From Thysanoteuthis rhombus (taxonomy: Eukaryota > Mollusca > Cephalopoda > Oegopsida > Thysanoteuthidae), in NCBI GenBank assembly GCA_963457665.1, contig OY735209.1, positions 10,718,314-10,782,313 of the forward strand: DNA of 64,000 bases. Reading direction: 5' to 3'. Numbering within the stretch: the first letter of the stretch is position 1; every line of letters begins with the position of its first letter. The translations under genes and the position numbers were made by a program. Below, piece after piece: positions 11,518-23,797 of the stretch. The notes below the pieces were generated by a model that saw nothing but the letters and a program-made list of their open reading frames with translations, had not been told where the DNA came from and made no database searches.

Positions 11518-11913
11518 CAGTGTTGCCAAATATTCACGTTTCTTGTTAAGATAGCACGGTAATTCAACATTTTAGCCTATTTGCAAGTCATTTGTCATAT
11601 TTAGCCATTTAATTAGCCATCGGAAAGTTAACAGTGTTTTTTATCGCGTTTTGACGAGGGGCAGTTCACGCTTTTCGAGGTCGATTTAGCGCGATTTTTT
11701 TTATGAAAGCACAGATAAACAGCCAAAGTAATATGGCCAGCTCTTCAGCAATTTTTGCTAAATTCCTTGCTATTTTCTAGCCATTTTAGGTTAATTCAGC
11801 CAATAAGTATCGCCATAAAATGGCTGACAATGTTATTTGGCACATTTAGGCGTTTTTTGACGCTTTTTCAAGATCGATTTAGCGCAACAAAATTTTCTAA
11901 TTCGGCGACACTG
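11518..11913. mobile_element. hAT-type MITE, 396 bp
   Basis: Begins CAGTGTTGCCAAAT and ends ATTCGGCGACACTG, whose complement is CAGTGTCGCCGAAT: 12 of 14 terminal bases agree. The flanking octamers AATAGCAG (11510-11517) and GAAAGCAG (11914-11921) match at 6 of 8, fitting an aged 8-bp hAT target duplication. Inside, CGATTTAGCGC recurs at 11682-11692 and 11872-11884. There is no transposase. It sits directly against the 3' end of SINE-B, so it landed there after the SINE. Confidence 0.7.
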
Positions 11914-12660
11914 GAAAGCAGCTTATAGAATACGTACAACGTTTAAGGAAGGTGAAGATATTGCTCTGAAGTGGTTGAAGTGGCTTTTCATTCAGATATG
12001 AGTCCAACAGAGCTTATCGCCAAGTGGATTAGTTGGTTAAGCTTTTCTAGTAATCTGTCGGGGTCACGTAGTACATAAGAGTCATATACCGGGTAGGGGT
12101 AAGCAGGGACTAATCGATACTAGTATATTTTCGAAAGAAATAACTGATACTAGATATTTTCTGACATGGACAGCGGAATGAGAACAATTTACACCCGTGG
12201 ATTGATTGAAGGTTTCGGTTCAAAATTTCCAGAAGGTCAGTAACTACGCCGGACATCTTAAGAAGGCTGGAGGGTTCAACGGCCGAAACATCGAGACAAC
12301 AACCAAGATGGGGACACTAGTCTGAGTTTGGTGTAATATATCTACGAAAATCATTTTAATGACAACTTTTTAAAAAAGCATTACATACCTACCTTTCATT
12401 TGAAACATAGTGGAAAGTTCATTTGTTCACAGTGGGTGGCTGTTACCTGTCATCTCAGTCAAAAGTGGACCTTGAGTCAGCTTTCCTTGCCCATATGTGA
12501 TGAAATACCGCTTAAACTTACGAGTATCTCATGGGATAGTATGGATAACCAAAACAACAAAACCTGCTTTTACCCTCCATGACAATGTGTATTAAACTAA
12601 CAACGTCTTAAGATGGGTAATTCACTAGTATATTTTATGAAACCAACTTTTCATGCGCGT

Positions 12661-12661
<1 letters not shown>
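11914..12661. other. Intergenic with degenerate hammerhead-like repeat
   Basis: At 12255-12325 the sequence GAAGGCTGGAG...AACGGCCGAAACAT, followed by ACAACCAAGATGGGGACA and a TAGTCTGAG, matches the family best seen at 29744-29844. The first core half (CTGATGA) is lost. The rest is unassigned. Confidence 0.5.
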
Positions 12662-12758
<97 letters not shown>

Positions 12759-12760
12759 GT
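12662..12760. repeat. (TA)n(GA)n microsatellite
   Basis: About 60 bp TA followed by about 37 bp GA-rich repeats. Confidence 0.95.
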
Positions 12761-15232
12761 GCATGTATGTTATTCATTAAGCTTAGCTTAGTATGCTATA
12801 GAGTCTAAAGGGAACATGAATGGAGAAAATGTGTGTTATTCTAATATTCCAAGAGGGGGAAGACCTTGTTGTCTTGAAAATCAGCATTTGAAATCCTGGG
12901 TCTTATCCGAGCTGGAACACCGACATCAGATACCGTTGGGAGATATGAGTCAGGCCACCTGTTATCATCATTGACTTACGAGGTCAAACCGGGGGAAATA
13001 GGTGCAGAAGGTTGTTTTGCGTCAATCATGAAAGTAACGAGCATCAGCTTATATAAAAAGTTCGAAGAAATGAGCAAGAACCATAAGTTAAACGATGCAC
13101 TCAACATCAGTGGTAGTAGTAGCAGGAGAAGGAAGAAGAGTAAGTAGTCTTTGTTTGAATCAATTGATTCTCATACTTGTAAAATATATTGCGAAATGAA
13201 ACAATTCTGAGGGTATCATTTTCAATAAAAATTGTAAATGGCCATTTCGGGCGTTTTTTGTTTTGTTGTTTGTTGTTTTGTTTTTTGTTGGGTTTGTTTT
13301 GTTTTGTTTTGTTTTGTTTTGGGGAGGGGAGGGGAGGGGGGCTATTCATGACTTTTTTCAAATCCCAAAACACCGAACTTGTACATTCTATTATGAGATC
13401 ATAGCAGTCGGTTTCTTAATGACGTCACAACTTTAATGACATCACACCCCTTCCTTCCTGCCTATATCTGTTCTTTGATATAACTAAGACCGACCGACAG
13501 CCTGACCGACCGAAAAGCGTCGTATTTAGATGAGTGGGAACATCGGAAAATTCAGCTTTAACCAAATCATCGGTACACGGCACCGCTAACTATTTCAGAC
13601 GTGAGGCATCTGTTCATACTTTCCACAATGCGTCTAAGTCAGCTTGTATTCAAGGAAATGTCTGAATGTGCAATTTTAAATACAAATACAATTATGACAG
13701 TGTCGGCGAAATCCATAGTAAATAACTTTCTTTATCCGGTGAAGCAGCGGTTCTTGACCTTTTTCAAGGTTCGTCCCGACCTCCGAGATTTCAAAATCTT
13801 TCTCGCATAAGTTATTGTTAAGGCAAAGAAAATGAATTTAAAAAAACGTCAAAATTGGCGAAGTTAATGATATGAAATGTTGGCCCAGAAATTCGATTAA
13901 AAAGTTATTACGAATAGGTTTATAAAATTACTGAGTATTTTTTGACAACTGGCCAGTGTTTGTGCTATCATAGATTTATTCGGCTACATTGGGAGAAAAT
14001 CAGCCAGATCAAGCCAGAAAAATCTCCTACCCTGATGTGGTTCTTTACAGTGAAAGCCAAGTAACATTCTGATTGGTTAATAATCTTATATCTCCTCATT
14101 CTTCTACTATCTATACTCGTCGATTTGAACTTTGCTAAATTTTCTGACGATCTCTAATCATCACATTATTCTTTTCTGATGATAGCAAGATTATCTCCAT
14201 TCCGTGCGGAGCTCTGGAGATTCTCCATGGTCGATATTCTTATCAGATCTCGTTACGGTCGCGATTTCTCTGGTCAGTATAGTAAGAAAACATGGCTCTA
14301 GTCAAGAAGAGCCTTCCCAATTGCTCGGCTGTATTCAAAAGTGTAAATGACAAAAGTCAAAATTAAAGGTTTATATTAAGATATTGCTAATAAAACCATT
14401 TAATGCGCTGTTGCTTTTAGTCAATTAACTTTGAAATGCATGGCAATTTGGGGCAATAAAAGAGGGGGTGCGAGAAGTGCGCCCCCAAGTATTGCCTTCT
14501 GCACCCCTTAGAGATTATGCATCCCAAATTAGGGACCATGAAAAAGAGTATTTTTTTTAAACTGACAAGAACTTCAAAACTTGATGACGCTGAAAAAATA
14601 ACCCAAGTGTGGACCTGCTTTTGAATTATTGCAGCCTCACTGTGCGCTTGTAGAAATATAAGCCAACGTGAATCGCCCTGTTCTACGGGGAAGGACTCGA
14701 GCAGGGTGTCAGCACAACACAATAGCGGGGAGGGGGGGGTCGATATCGTCAGACATTCAACACTCACATTGACCGAGCCTGAACCAAAAAACAGACGCGC
14801 TGCCCCACCCTGCTTGAGAATGAGGGGGGTGGTAAGTAACTAGTACAGAAGAAACAATGGCGGAGGTGTTGTACAATTTTGGACAATGAAACGTCATATA
14901 AAATTCAGTTGCAGTAAACGTTCCCATTTTAACTAGAAAGGATACACGCCTGATTGCACAAGTAGAATTCGAACTAAAATCCGCCCCAATTGCAAGAATG
15001 AGATATTTTCTCTCGTCTTAAGTCAACAGAGTTGCTATTATCAAAATGTTTCTGTCAAAATGTGGGTCATTACATTGTCTATTCAATTTAATCTTCAATA
15101 TATTCTTTCTTTAAAAAAAATATAATATATGAAAGCAGTTTATTGGGGCGTTCAGGAAATAAACAACGAAAGTAAAAACATACTTAGATAGGATGTGAAC
15201 TAAAAAAAAAAAAACTGTGCCACTGTTAACTT
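12761..15232. other. Intergenic, repeat relics
   Basis: A (GTTTT)n and G-rich tract lies at 13257-13340. CGACCGACAGCCTGACCGAC (13490) also occurs in variant form at 15905 and 55800. GCAGCGGTTCTTGACCTTTT at 13745 looks like a hAT-MITE terminus. The minus open frame at 14417-14767 has no recognisable domain. Confidence 0.4.
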
Positions 15233-15341
15233 TTCGTTGGAATTTCAGTGACGTCACTCTTCCCTTCTTCAACTTGGGAAGTCGAAGTTGAAGAAGAAAA
15301 CAATGACGTCACTGTAACGTCATTGTAATTCCAACTAATTA
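15233..15341. repeat. Foldback element with TGACGTCA sites
   Basis: Outer arms GTTGGAATT and AATTCCAAC, then CAGTGACGTCACT against AATGACGTCACTG, and an inner perfect 11-bp TTCTTCAACTT / AAGTTGAAGAA, with a short loop GGGAAGTCG. Both arms carry the palindromic CRE core TGACGTCA. One arm has an extra TAACGTCATTG, a local duplication. Confidence 0.7.
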
Positions 15342-16064
15342 AAAACAAGTACCAGTTCAACGATGCGTTCACGTAAGGATCTTACTTTCATATCTGTGAT
15401 TTCAAATTTCAAAGGGATTCTAAATGAAATAGTAATAGCGTTACTAATTGTGGTGGTTGTAACAGGGGGAGGAGGAAAAGGAAGATAACTCGAGAATCTG
15501 ACAATTAAGAAACAATTAGTAAGTTTATATTAAAGTCATTGTACACTTTTTGTCAATAATTCGTTCTGGGATCTTGATATATGGTTATTTTTTATAAGTA
15601 GGCTTTGAATGAGTATATATTACATTTTTAGCTGTAAAGTTAGCTAGAAATTGAAAAGTTTAACTGAGTTTAGCCATTTTCACGGGCAGTTTCAATTATT
15701 GATAACAAACGATACTCAGCAACACTGGAAAAATAAACGCTTGATATGTCATTTATTGATCCGTGCAGATATAGATTTAATGACATCACACCTTTTTATA
15801 ACATCACACCTTTTTTTGACTTCACACCTCTTATGGCATAATAGCAGCTTGAGAAAAAGAAACAAAATCCCCTCTTTCCACTTTCTGTTGTTTATCGTAA
15901 CTGGAACAGACTGACCGACTGACCGACCGACCAACAGACCGGAAAGCGTCTAATAGAGATATGTGGACACATATATTCTTTTTACCGTTTCATTTACACC
16001 CAGCAACATTGTCTTTTATGAGTAACCTATTGCAGGTATCTCCCACTTTCTGAAACTTCGATTC
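15342..16064. other. Intergenic, repeat-like
   Basis: Includes a short triplet of ATCACACCTTTTT-type units (15782-15825) and a run of GACCGACTGACCGACCGACC followed by GGAAAGCG (15910-15945), a degenerate ACCG tract shared with 13490. No gene. Confidence 0.45.
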
Positions 16065-16235
16065 ACAACACTTTCCGCTTTTACGGTCAACAATTGTTTT
16101 GTGGCAAATCGTTGTAGAGGCAGCGCATACCCTCTCCCTACCCCATTCCCTCCTATATCCCAGTCTCCTGTACCTCCCATCAACCTCGATGACTCAGCCT
16201 AACATATCCTCAACATCATCGTGGAAGGGGTTGTT
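16065..16235 (+). repeat. CT-core dispersed repeat, copy 2
   Basis: Has TTCCGCTTTTACGGTCAACA, GTAGAGGCAGCGCATACCCT, a degenerate CT core, CAGTCTCCTGTACCTCCCAT and GACTCAGCCTAACAT. The core is not expanded, so this copy shows the family without its microsatellite. Confidence 0.7.
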
Positions 16236-17639
16236 ATTTTCATGCCTATTTACAACTTGTAGCAATAAGATGTTATAGTCTTGATTTATCCGAATTTTTT
16301 AGAATGAAGTATTGTCAATTGAGCAACCGAAGCACCAATGATTCTATCCTTGTCTGTCTGTGTGTTTGTGAGTACCAGCATTCCTGACCATACCGTTTTG
16401 TCTATCGACTTGAAAATTGGCATCAGTATCCCACCAGACCCCTTCTAAAAATGTTTTGATTAGTTGTTTTTTTTTCTTTTCTGACCTTTCTGATGGGTTT
16501 ATCAATAACATTTAGATTCCCTGGAATGATATGTATAAATTCAATTCCAAACACATATAATAGATTTTAGGGGGAATATCTTATCTAATCATCTCTATAC
16601 ATTCAAATATTTTAACGTACTTAGAGCCAGTTTGAGTTTTTTTTAATCCCTGTACTCAAAAAGGTAGGAGTCAGTTTTCTAAGCAGGAACGACCAAAGCC
16701 GTGAGCGTTTTTTTATCGTCCGGTGCATTCAGAAATTGCACCTTGGTCGTTAAATCTCCAGTACTTTCAACTCAATCCTACAATTCATAAGGCAACTTCG
16801 TTGAAAGAAACTGCGAATAGTGCATACCCTCTCGCCAAATAGGTTCTCCATGGGTAGATCTTCGCTTCGCTCCGATAATAAAAAATTAGATAATGAAGTG
16901 TTTCCGTTTCTCTTGTATTGTTGATACGTTGGCAACATCAGTATTCAAAATCCCAATCCCTGGCCTTGCCTTCTGTAACAGCTGCTCCAGATCTTGAGTT
17001 ATTCCACTATTTCTGTTGCCAACGAAGTGGTTTGCCCGTCATTAACTTGGGTGCATATTTACAGCCAATTAGTGCGGGTGTATTCTTTGGCAAGCTATTT
17101 GCTGTGGCATTCGTTACCAACATTTGTGTGTGTGTTAATATTTACTTGCGATATTCCCTACTATATTTTGTAGTCAGTTGTGCAAATTTATTTTCCTGTG
17201 ACAGACAGAAGTATGCACGCACTTTTGAATTCGACGTAGAAAATTAATGTTTCTTTTTCAATGAGAACAAACTCAGTAAGCTAGCGACAGAATTTGAGAT
17301 ATTTTGTAAGCACTTCGATATCTCGTCTTTTTTACATTTGGGAGCTGTCTGTGTACGGCACTTCTCTACCGACTGAGCAACTAGATCAAATCTATCCCTC
17401 AAGCTCATCTACTGTCTTCCACTGTAGCCCAACGCCATATTTGTTATTGTTTTTGCGTTCAATGATTTTAGAAGTATCCTGATTTTTTTCTATAATAGTT
17501 GTCAATACTTCATCTATTATAAAATAAAATTAGAATAATATTACTACACTTCAACTAATGAAAGTAAAAATAATAGAGATATCCGTACCTAGTAGAATTA
17601 ATTATCTAAAAGATTATCTAAAATTATCTTAAAGAATAG
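16236..17639. other. Intergenic, no gene recognised
   Basis: Open frames at 16750-16938 (-) and 16918-17247 (+) overlap on opposite strands. Neither shows a known motif, and 16920-17060 has a repeat-like character. Short TTATCTAAAA repeats lie at 17600-17660. Confidence 0.4.
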
Positions 17640-17900
17640 ATCTTTTATCTAAAATTATCTAAAAGTAATACCAGCATTGTTGGTCCCAAATGACTATGTA
17701 GACCCCAAGGAGTACTTTTTTGAAAAATGGTACTAAGCGGTGTTCTCATGCATATTTTCAGGGTTATAGCCAAAAAAATGTGACCAGCATCCCCACACAC
17801 ACACGGACACACACACACACACACACGGACACATACACACACAGATCCACATAGACACACTTGGATGGTTGGTCAGGCCATTCATGGGGCTACGGTGTTT
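17640..17900 (+). repeat. CA-core dispersed repeat, copy 1
   Basis: Family order: AATAATACCAG lead, GTTGnnCC, GnTGTAGCCAAAAAAATGTGA, a (CA)n core, an AGATCCnCAn stretch, TTGGCTGGTTGGTC, and a GGGGCTACGGTnnTTCAATAT end. Other copies: 34385-34575 (+), 43505-43915 (+), 58470-58730 (-). Confidence 0.7.
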
Positions 17901-17904
17901 CAAT

Positions 17905-18035
17905 ATCGTTATTTACTAGGCATAGCTTAGTCGTGCAGCACCCAGTGACGATCGAATTCATTACTGTAATTATAGTCAGCGAGGCTATCCTGCTAACCAT
18001 TAGTCCACGGCGGGGCACTTGCATCGTAGAAACAT
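17905..18035 (-). mobile_element. SINE-A, minus copy
   Basis: On the minus strand: GCCCCGCCGTGGACTAATGG, TTAGCAGGATAGCC, AATGAATTCGATCGTCACTG, GGTGCTGCACGACTAAGCTA. A and B boxes are both recognisable, so this is one of the more intact heads in the window. Confidence 0.7.
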
Positions 18036-18154
18036 CGATGTTGCTTTTGACTAAGCGATAAAAATGAACGTCAGTCAGTTCAACGTTTGTACCACTGAGC
18101 TGGATTCGAGCGATATCCAAATTATTTCCAGCTGAGAAGTATCACTTCTACTTT

Positions 18155-18370
18155 GTGCTGTGGAAGGTGCGAGTGGCCTAACGGTGTGCAAGACGGAGAA
18201 TGGAATCAACGAACTGGGTTCAAATTCCAGCTGCGTTCACCTCACTCTATTGACGTTGGGAAAGGCATCAATCCACCTCTCTCCTTAGCTATGGGTGAAT
18301 GGGCAGTCCATCTTGGGCATCAGACTAGCATCCCGACACTATGGAAACTCTTAATTGCTAAATATCATTG
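18155..18370 (+). mobile_element. SINE-C, plus copy
   Basis: tRNA-like head: GAGTGGCCTAACGGTG as A box and GGGTTCAAATTCC as B box, then GGGAAAGGCATC, CTCTCCTTAGCTATGGGTGA and TCTTGGGCATCAGACTAGCA. The open frame across it is incidental. Confidence 0.65.
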
Positions 18371-18684
18371 GGTCTCCATCGTTCTCAAATTGAAGGAAAG
18401 ATCATTGTATTGTCCATTGAACGACGATTTTGAATTGGCTGTTTTGAATGGCTAGAAATGGCTAGATTTTGTTTTTTCTAAATATGGTTGCAATTAAGTA
18501 ATCCATTTCCGGGAAACATTCATTATACGCTCTAAAAACTTGAACAAATATCCCCAAAAGTATAAGCATACAACGAATTGATCAGATATTAACGTTCACA
18601 AATAACGTTGTTTTTGATCTAAAACATTTGAAATTTAAATTATATTATTCTCGATTTAAAGATACCGTTTTATATTGAAATATT

Positions 18685-18749
<65 letters not shown>

Positions 18750-19300
18750 ATAATATAATTATACAACGTATAATAATGAACATAAAACCTTTGTTTCCAA
18801 ATCATGTTATTGTTGATCATGTACAGTGTACTAATTAACCCCTTTTTTCTTAAATCCAGCCATTTTCAGCCGATTCAAAATGGCTGTTCAAGAATTGTGC
18901 TCTTGCAAGGATTGTCATTTGACTGTTATCAGAGAACCTTTTTGGCAGACAGAGCAGTGACTGGCTGAACTCGTGTCTTAGCCAAGGCTATAATTTATTG
19001 AACTAAATAAAAAAAGCCTCTGAGCCAGATAGTATCCTATTGAAGTCATTGATTTAACCAAAAGTTAAAAGGTAAAAGTCGGTGACCAAGCAAATTGATA
19101 CGTGTTTGTAAATGTCAATTATTTGCTTTGAACTATTTTCGAAAAAAGTGTTTCGAACACGCACAAACGCAAGTTGTATGTATTACAAGTGCCCAGAAAC
19201 GCAACTATACTTTACCTGATTATTTTTAAATAATGATAAACAATCAGAAAGTAGATATGGATAGACTGAGAAAGATATGAACAGACTGATATACGTATAG
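18371..19300. other. Intergenic with (TA)n
   Basis: (TA)n at 18691-18747; otherwise unassigned AT-rich DNA. Confidence 0.5.
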
Positions 19301-19753
19301 ATAGAGAGAGAGGGAGAGAGAGAGAGAGTGGACAGACAGACGAACAAATAGATAGATAGATAGATAGATAGATTGATAGATAGATGAACAGACAGACGGA
19401 TAGGTAGATATGAACAGAATAATAGAGAGAGGGTAAGAGATGTGAACAGACTAAAATAGATAGATAGATAGATAGATAGATATGAAGAAACTAAAATAGA
19501 TAGATGGATAGATATGAACAGATTAAAATAGACGAACAGATAGATAAATATGAACAGAATAATCGAGAGAAAGGGGGAGGAGAGATATGAACTGAATAAG
19601 ATAGCGAGATAGATTGATAGATAAATAGATCGATCGATTGATCGATCGATCGATAGATAGATAGATAGATAGGCGGACAAATGGATAGATGAATAGATAT
19701 GAACAGACTAAGATAGATAGATACATAGATACATAGATAGATATGAACAGACT

Positions 19754-19793
<40 letters not shown>

Positions 19794-19798
19794 CGAAC

Positions 19799-19855
<57 letters not shown>

Positions 19856-20025
19856 TGAACAGACTAAGATAGATAGATAGATAGAGAGACGAACAGATAC
19901 ATAGATAGATAGATATGAACAGACAAAGATAGATAGATAGATAGGTAGATAGATGGATAGATAGATAGATATGAACAGACTAAGATAGATAGATAGATAG
20001 ATAGATATGAACAGACTAGGATAAG

Positions 20026-20071
<46 letters not shown>

Positions 20072-20115
20072 CCAACAGACTAAAATAGACAGATAGATAG
20101 ATAGATATATAGAAA
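19301..20115 (+). repeat. Compound GATA satellite with spacer motif
   Basis: About 0.8 kb of (GATA)n blocks of varying length, separated about ten times by the spacer TATGAACAGACTAAGATA or close variants (GACGAACAGATA, TATGAACAGAATAA). The minus-strand open frames are repeat artefacts (YLSIYLS). Confidence 0.9.
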
Positions 20116-20954
20116 AGTAAGTAAATCTTCATGAACCCGTATTGCTTTCATGGCCGGTGCTATTTTCGTAGCAATATGCATGTTATCATGATGCTGGAGA
20201 ACTACTTAAGGACCGAAATCATTGTATTTTGATATCGCAACTTCGAAATTGTTTCGTAAAACGACACTTTCCTCACAATCATTTCAAGATTTGCGCACTC
20301 GAACGCACGTGCACGAATACGCACGTATACACGTGCATGCGTTCGCACACATACGCAGACACGAACGTACACATACACACTCACGTACACGTACACATAC
20401 ATATACAAAGGCGAACAAGAATGAAGGGCGGTCTCACTCACGACAATTTTTCACGCTTACATATGATAAGCATTACGCTTATTTTTAGTAGAAAAATATT
20501 AAACCTCTGTTTGTATTTTCTCACTTGCTCTCCGTTATATGTAGTGTTACGCCAATTCAGCGAAATTGTCTGATCGGCGAAATTGCCGAATCGGTGAAAT
20601 TGCCGAATCGGTGAAGTTTCCATTTTTTTTTTTTTTTTTTTTAATAAATACACACGTTGATTAAATTCGATCAAGCGTTCATTTAATCGAAACAAGGATA
20701 CATAACAACTTTTTTTTACCATCAAAAGTTTGTGTAATCGAAGTGAAATCAATCTTCTTTTTTTTTTACAAAAAGAAGTGACTATTAACCTTTTTCTCAG
20801 GAAAAGAAGGTGTACTTTTGATTTGGTTTGTTTTATTTAATCGAAACGATGATAAAAACAACTATTTTTTACGGTCCAAAATTTATGTAACAAAAGTGAA
20901 ATCGAATATGTTTCCAGTAAATTTCATCGATTCAGCAATTTCGCCAATTCGCGA
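20116..20954. other. Intergenic with degenerate CA/ACGT tract
   Basis: A degenerate CA/CG tract at 20309-20406. Between 20545 and 20615 three short copies of GCGAAATTGCCGAATCGGTG-like sequence stand in tandem, and a related CGATTCAGCAATTTCGCC occurs at 20928. No gene. Confidence 0.5.
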
Positions 20955-20960
20955 ACTTAC

Positions 20961-21022
<62 letters not shown>

Positions 21023-21099
21023 ACACACACATACACATACACACACACACACAGGGTTTTCACTAACAGACACGTGAGGATTTCCCCCTCCTATTCCCT

Positions 21100-21168
<69 letters not shown>
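20955..21168. repeat. (CA)n then (CT)n microsatellites
   Basis: CA-rich 20957-21054 and CT-rich 21105-21168, adjoining the minus-strand CT-core repeat. Confidence 0.95.
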
Positions 21169-21179
21169 GAAATACAAAT

Positions 21180-21560
21180 ACAGGTTTCCCCACTATCCAA
21201 AAGTAGAGTGTTTCTATATATCTATTTTCAAACTTTCGTAAGCCGAAATAGCGTAAAAAGAAGAATCAAACGCCATTGATTTACATAGGAAAACATTTTT
21301 AATGATCCCAGATTAAAAAAAAAAAAATGGTGATGATGGTATGTCAGGCTGAGTCAATGAAGGTTGGAGTGCTGGGAGGTGTAGAAGACTGGTGTGGAGG
21401 AGAGAGAGAGAAAGGGTGGGGTATGTATGCACTGCCTCTATAACGGCTTGTCATAAAACAAATGCTGAACCCTAATATCGCTTTTCGGGGTTTTTTTTTC
21501 GTAAAAGCGAAAAAGTAGCGTTACATGGACTTTTAGAAAAACGGGGGGGGGCGACTTTTT
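21180..21560 (-). repeat. CT-core dispersed repeat, minus copy
   Basis: Reads on the minus strand from the CGCTTTTACG lead (around 21500) through GAGGCAGTGCATAC, a short CT core (21405-21420), CAGCCTGACATACCATCATC and a TTTACGCTATTTCGGCTTAC tail. It is the longest tail in the window. Confidence 0.7.
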
Positions 21561-22084
21561 GTAAAAAATGTTCTCAAATTCATTGTAAAAGTCTATAGAG
21601 GCGGGTGGGAATGAGCGAAATTATTCCCTAGTTAAGGAAGGGAAACAATAGGATCACATTTCATTAAAATCCCATGGGGTTAGCAATGTGTAAATAATCA
21701 AAATGCAAGAGTTTTAGCCACCCGATCATGTGGTCGAGTCTGCACACACCCAGCAGCAGTTGTTGTTTAGTTAGCGGAGTCCTACATCGTCAACACCAAG
21801 AGAAGATGCTTTCGTGATGCTGTCAACCAGACGCTTTGATATCGATTTCCCCTTGAATTTTCTTTTCTTGAAGGCATATCACGTCTCGTTGGTGTATTTT
21901 CTTTTGTTGGGTCCTGGTCTAGTCGGTTTTTTTTTCTCTCGTATGGTTGCTTGACCATAGGATACTTTGTTGCCCGAACGATTCAGATTTATAAGCAATG
22001 GGGAAAATTTACACGATAGAAATAGGGACATTTTTAAAAGATTTTTTTAATAAATACAGTAAGATATTAAGTACCTTGTCCTAA
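21561..22084. other. Intergenic, no gene recognised
   Basis: No supported feature. Confidence 0.4.
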
Positions 22085-22300
22085 AAAAAAATTGGGTCAA
22101 ATTCCAGTCCAAATCTGGAGTTGACTTTGTTTTTCTTCCATAACAAGAACAAGAACGAACAATCTTCACCAAAAATCGGGATAAAAAAAATCACCATGCC
22201 CCAACCGCGGTTTGAAATCAGGACCTGCCACTTGGTAGACTGATGTCTCAACAACTGAATAAAAGTGGCCTATTTTACATACTTACAAAATTTATGTTAT
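22085..22300 (-). mobile_element. SINE-B, minus copy
   Basis: Minus strand: TTCAGTTGTTGAGACATCAG, TCTACCAAGTGGCAGG, GATTTCAAACCGCGGTTGGG, a GGTGAAGATTGTTC stretch and AAAGTCAACTCCAGATTTGG. Same module order as 11335-11517. Confidence 0.65.
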
Positions 22301-22527
22301 AAGTACGCGGAGCCTATTCCATTCAAATAGATAAATACATCTATATTAACAAGAAAAATAGAAAGCTATAGCTAATCAGTGTTGAACATTGTATGTCAAG
22401 TCTGTTAGTATAAAAACATGCCAATATAGTATAGGAGAGTAAAAAAATCTTACTAGACGTCCCTTCGTAGTAACTAGACTGAGCCAAGCTTGAATATTAT
22501 ATTTTTAATTGGCCTGCTTAAGACCAG

Positions 22528-22865
22528 TTGGGTCAGTTTTTTGGGTTTTTTTTTTTTGTCCTTCAAGTTGAAAGGGTCGTTCTAGACGTAATCGTCGATA
22601 CAGCTTTTGTTAAGTCTTTCAAGGATTTGTTCTGGTCATTTTTTTTTTCACGGAAAAGCTTTCAAATTCAATTACAACTAATAATTTTTGCCTGTCTGAC
22701 CACCGTAGAACAATACTTAGAACGAAGTTGTTGACAGACTGACATCTCGTGTCAACACCTGATATCGCCTATTGATTGATGTTTTCGCTTAGAAACAGTT
22801 CCACCAAGTTGGTCCCTTAGTTTGTGTCCGGCTGCATTCACGCTTGTTCGGTTTTTTTAGAAAGC
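22528..22865 (+). mobile_element. Dispersed element D, near-intact copy
   Basis: About 240 bp (22558-22795) are nearly identical to 28968-29210: TTGAAAGGGTCGTTC, GTAATCGTCGATACAGC, TCACGGAAAAGCTTTCAAAT and so on, with only a handful of substitutions by eye. It then runs directly into CCAAGTTGGTCCCTTAGTTT. No protein is apparent; non-autonomous and probably recently active. Confidence 0.7.
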
Positions 22866-22970
22866 AAGCCTAACAGATCATTACTACTGTAGTGAGACGA
22901 CCCAACATACATGGCCTTGTGTCAGACTAAGCGAAGCTCAATAAATACCGATATCTCACACAAAAGTCAA
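22866..22970 (+). mobile_element. SINE-A 3' fragment
   Basis: CATTACTACTGTAGTGAGAC ... ATGGCCTTGTGTCAGACTAA GCGAAGCTCAATAAAT matches the SINE-A body and tail. Confidence 0.5.
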
Positions 22971-22984
22971 AATAACTGTTCAGC

Positions 22985-23215
22985 ACACAAACTTTACTTC
23001 AAATAAAATTATCGGCACACACACTCGTAAATACGCCTACGTACGCACACTCATAACAGCGCGTGCACATACACATGCAACCGTAAATATACGTACACAC
23101 ACGTACACACTCATAGATGCACTCAAACACAGGCGCGCTCCTAAATGTACGCCGACACACTCGTAAGCGCACACACGCACATACCCACTCGTAAGTACAT
23201 ATACGTAGCCATGTG
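22985..23215. repeat. Degenerate CACAC/ACGTAC satellite
   Basis: Irregular repeats of ACACTCGTAA, TACGTACACAC and GCGCACAC. The open frame across it is compositional. Confidence 0.7.
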
Positions 23216-23234
23216 CGAGGGGAGGCAAAGAGGG

Positions 23235-23475
23235 CATTTGACCCCCTCTGGGATCAGGCTTTCTTACATAAGGCGAGGGGGTTGAAAGTTAGATCCTCAT
23301 AGTCAATAAAGGATAATGGTGCTGTATAATTATTTCATGTAACCCCAACCTAATTTTCACGTATAAAAAGACTATATCATTATTCGCTGATGACAGGGTT
23401 GTCACTGAGGTATTTTTCCGAATATATCATTTTGTCCACCGCCCTGGAAAAATGCCAGCGGACGCCCTTGTACGA
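23235..23475 (+). repeat. Dispersed repeat E, copy 2
   Basis: Partner of 1445-1715: TAGTCAATAAAGGATAATGG, TTTTTCCGAATATATCATTT, TGCCAGCGGACGCCC. Confidence 0.65.
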
Positions 23476-23797
23476 AATAACGAAAAAAAAAAACGAAACT
23501 TTTTTTTTAACACAAATATGTATTTTCCAACATAATCTCCTTCATTGTCAGTGCACTCAAACCAACGCTTCTCCATAGATCACTCAGATCGAACATTACA
23601 GATTGGAAATTTCAGATCGAAATTCAGCTAAAAAAAATGCATAAGACTACGGACTTATCGATCCACGTACACACAATCGTCAATGCACGTGCACAGTGAC
23701 ACACAATCACAAAATAAATGCAAGCGCATACAATAAAAACATTTCAATTTCTGGTGTATATATATATATATATATGTATGTATATATTTTTACTTAC

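Noticed and set aside
19183..19726. 165-codon minus-strand frame rich in YLSIYLS
   Set aside because: Translation of GATA repeats.
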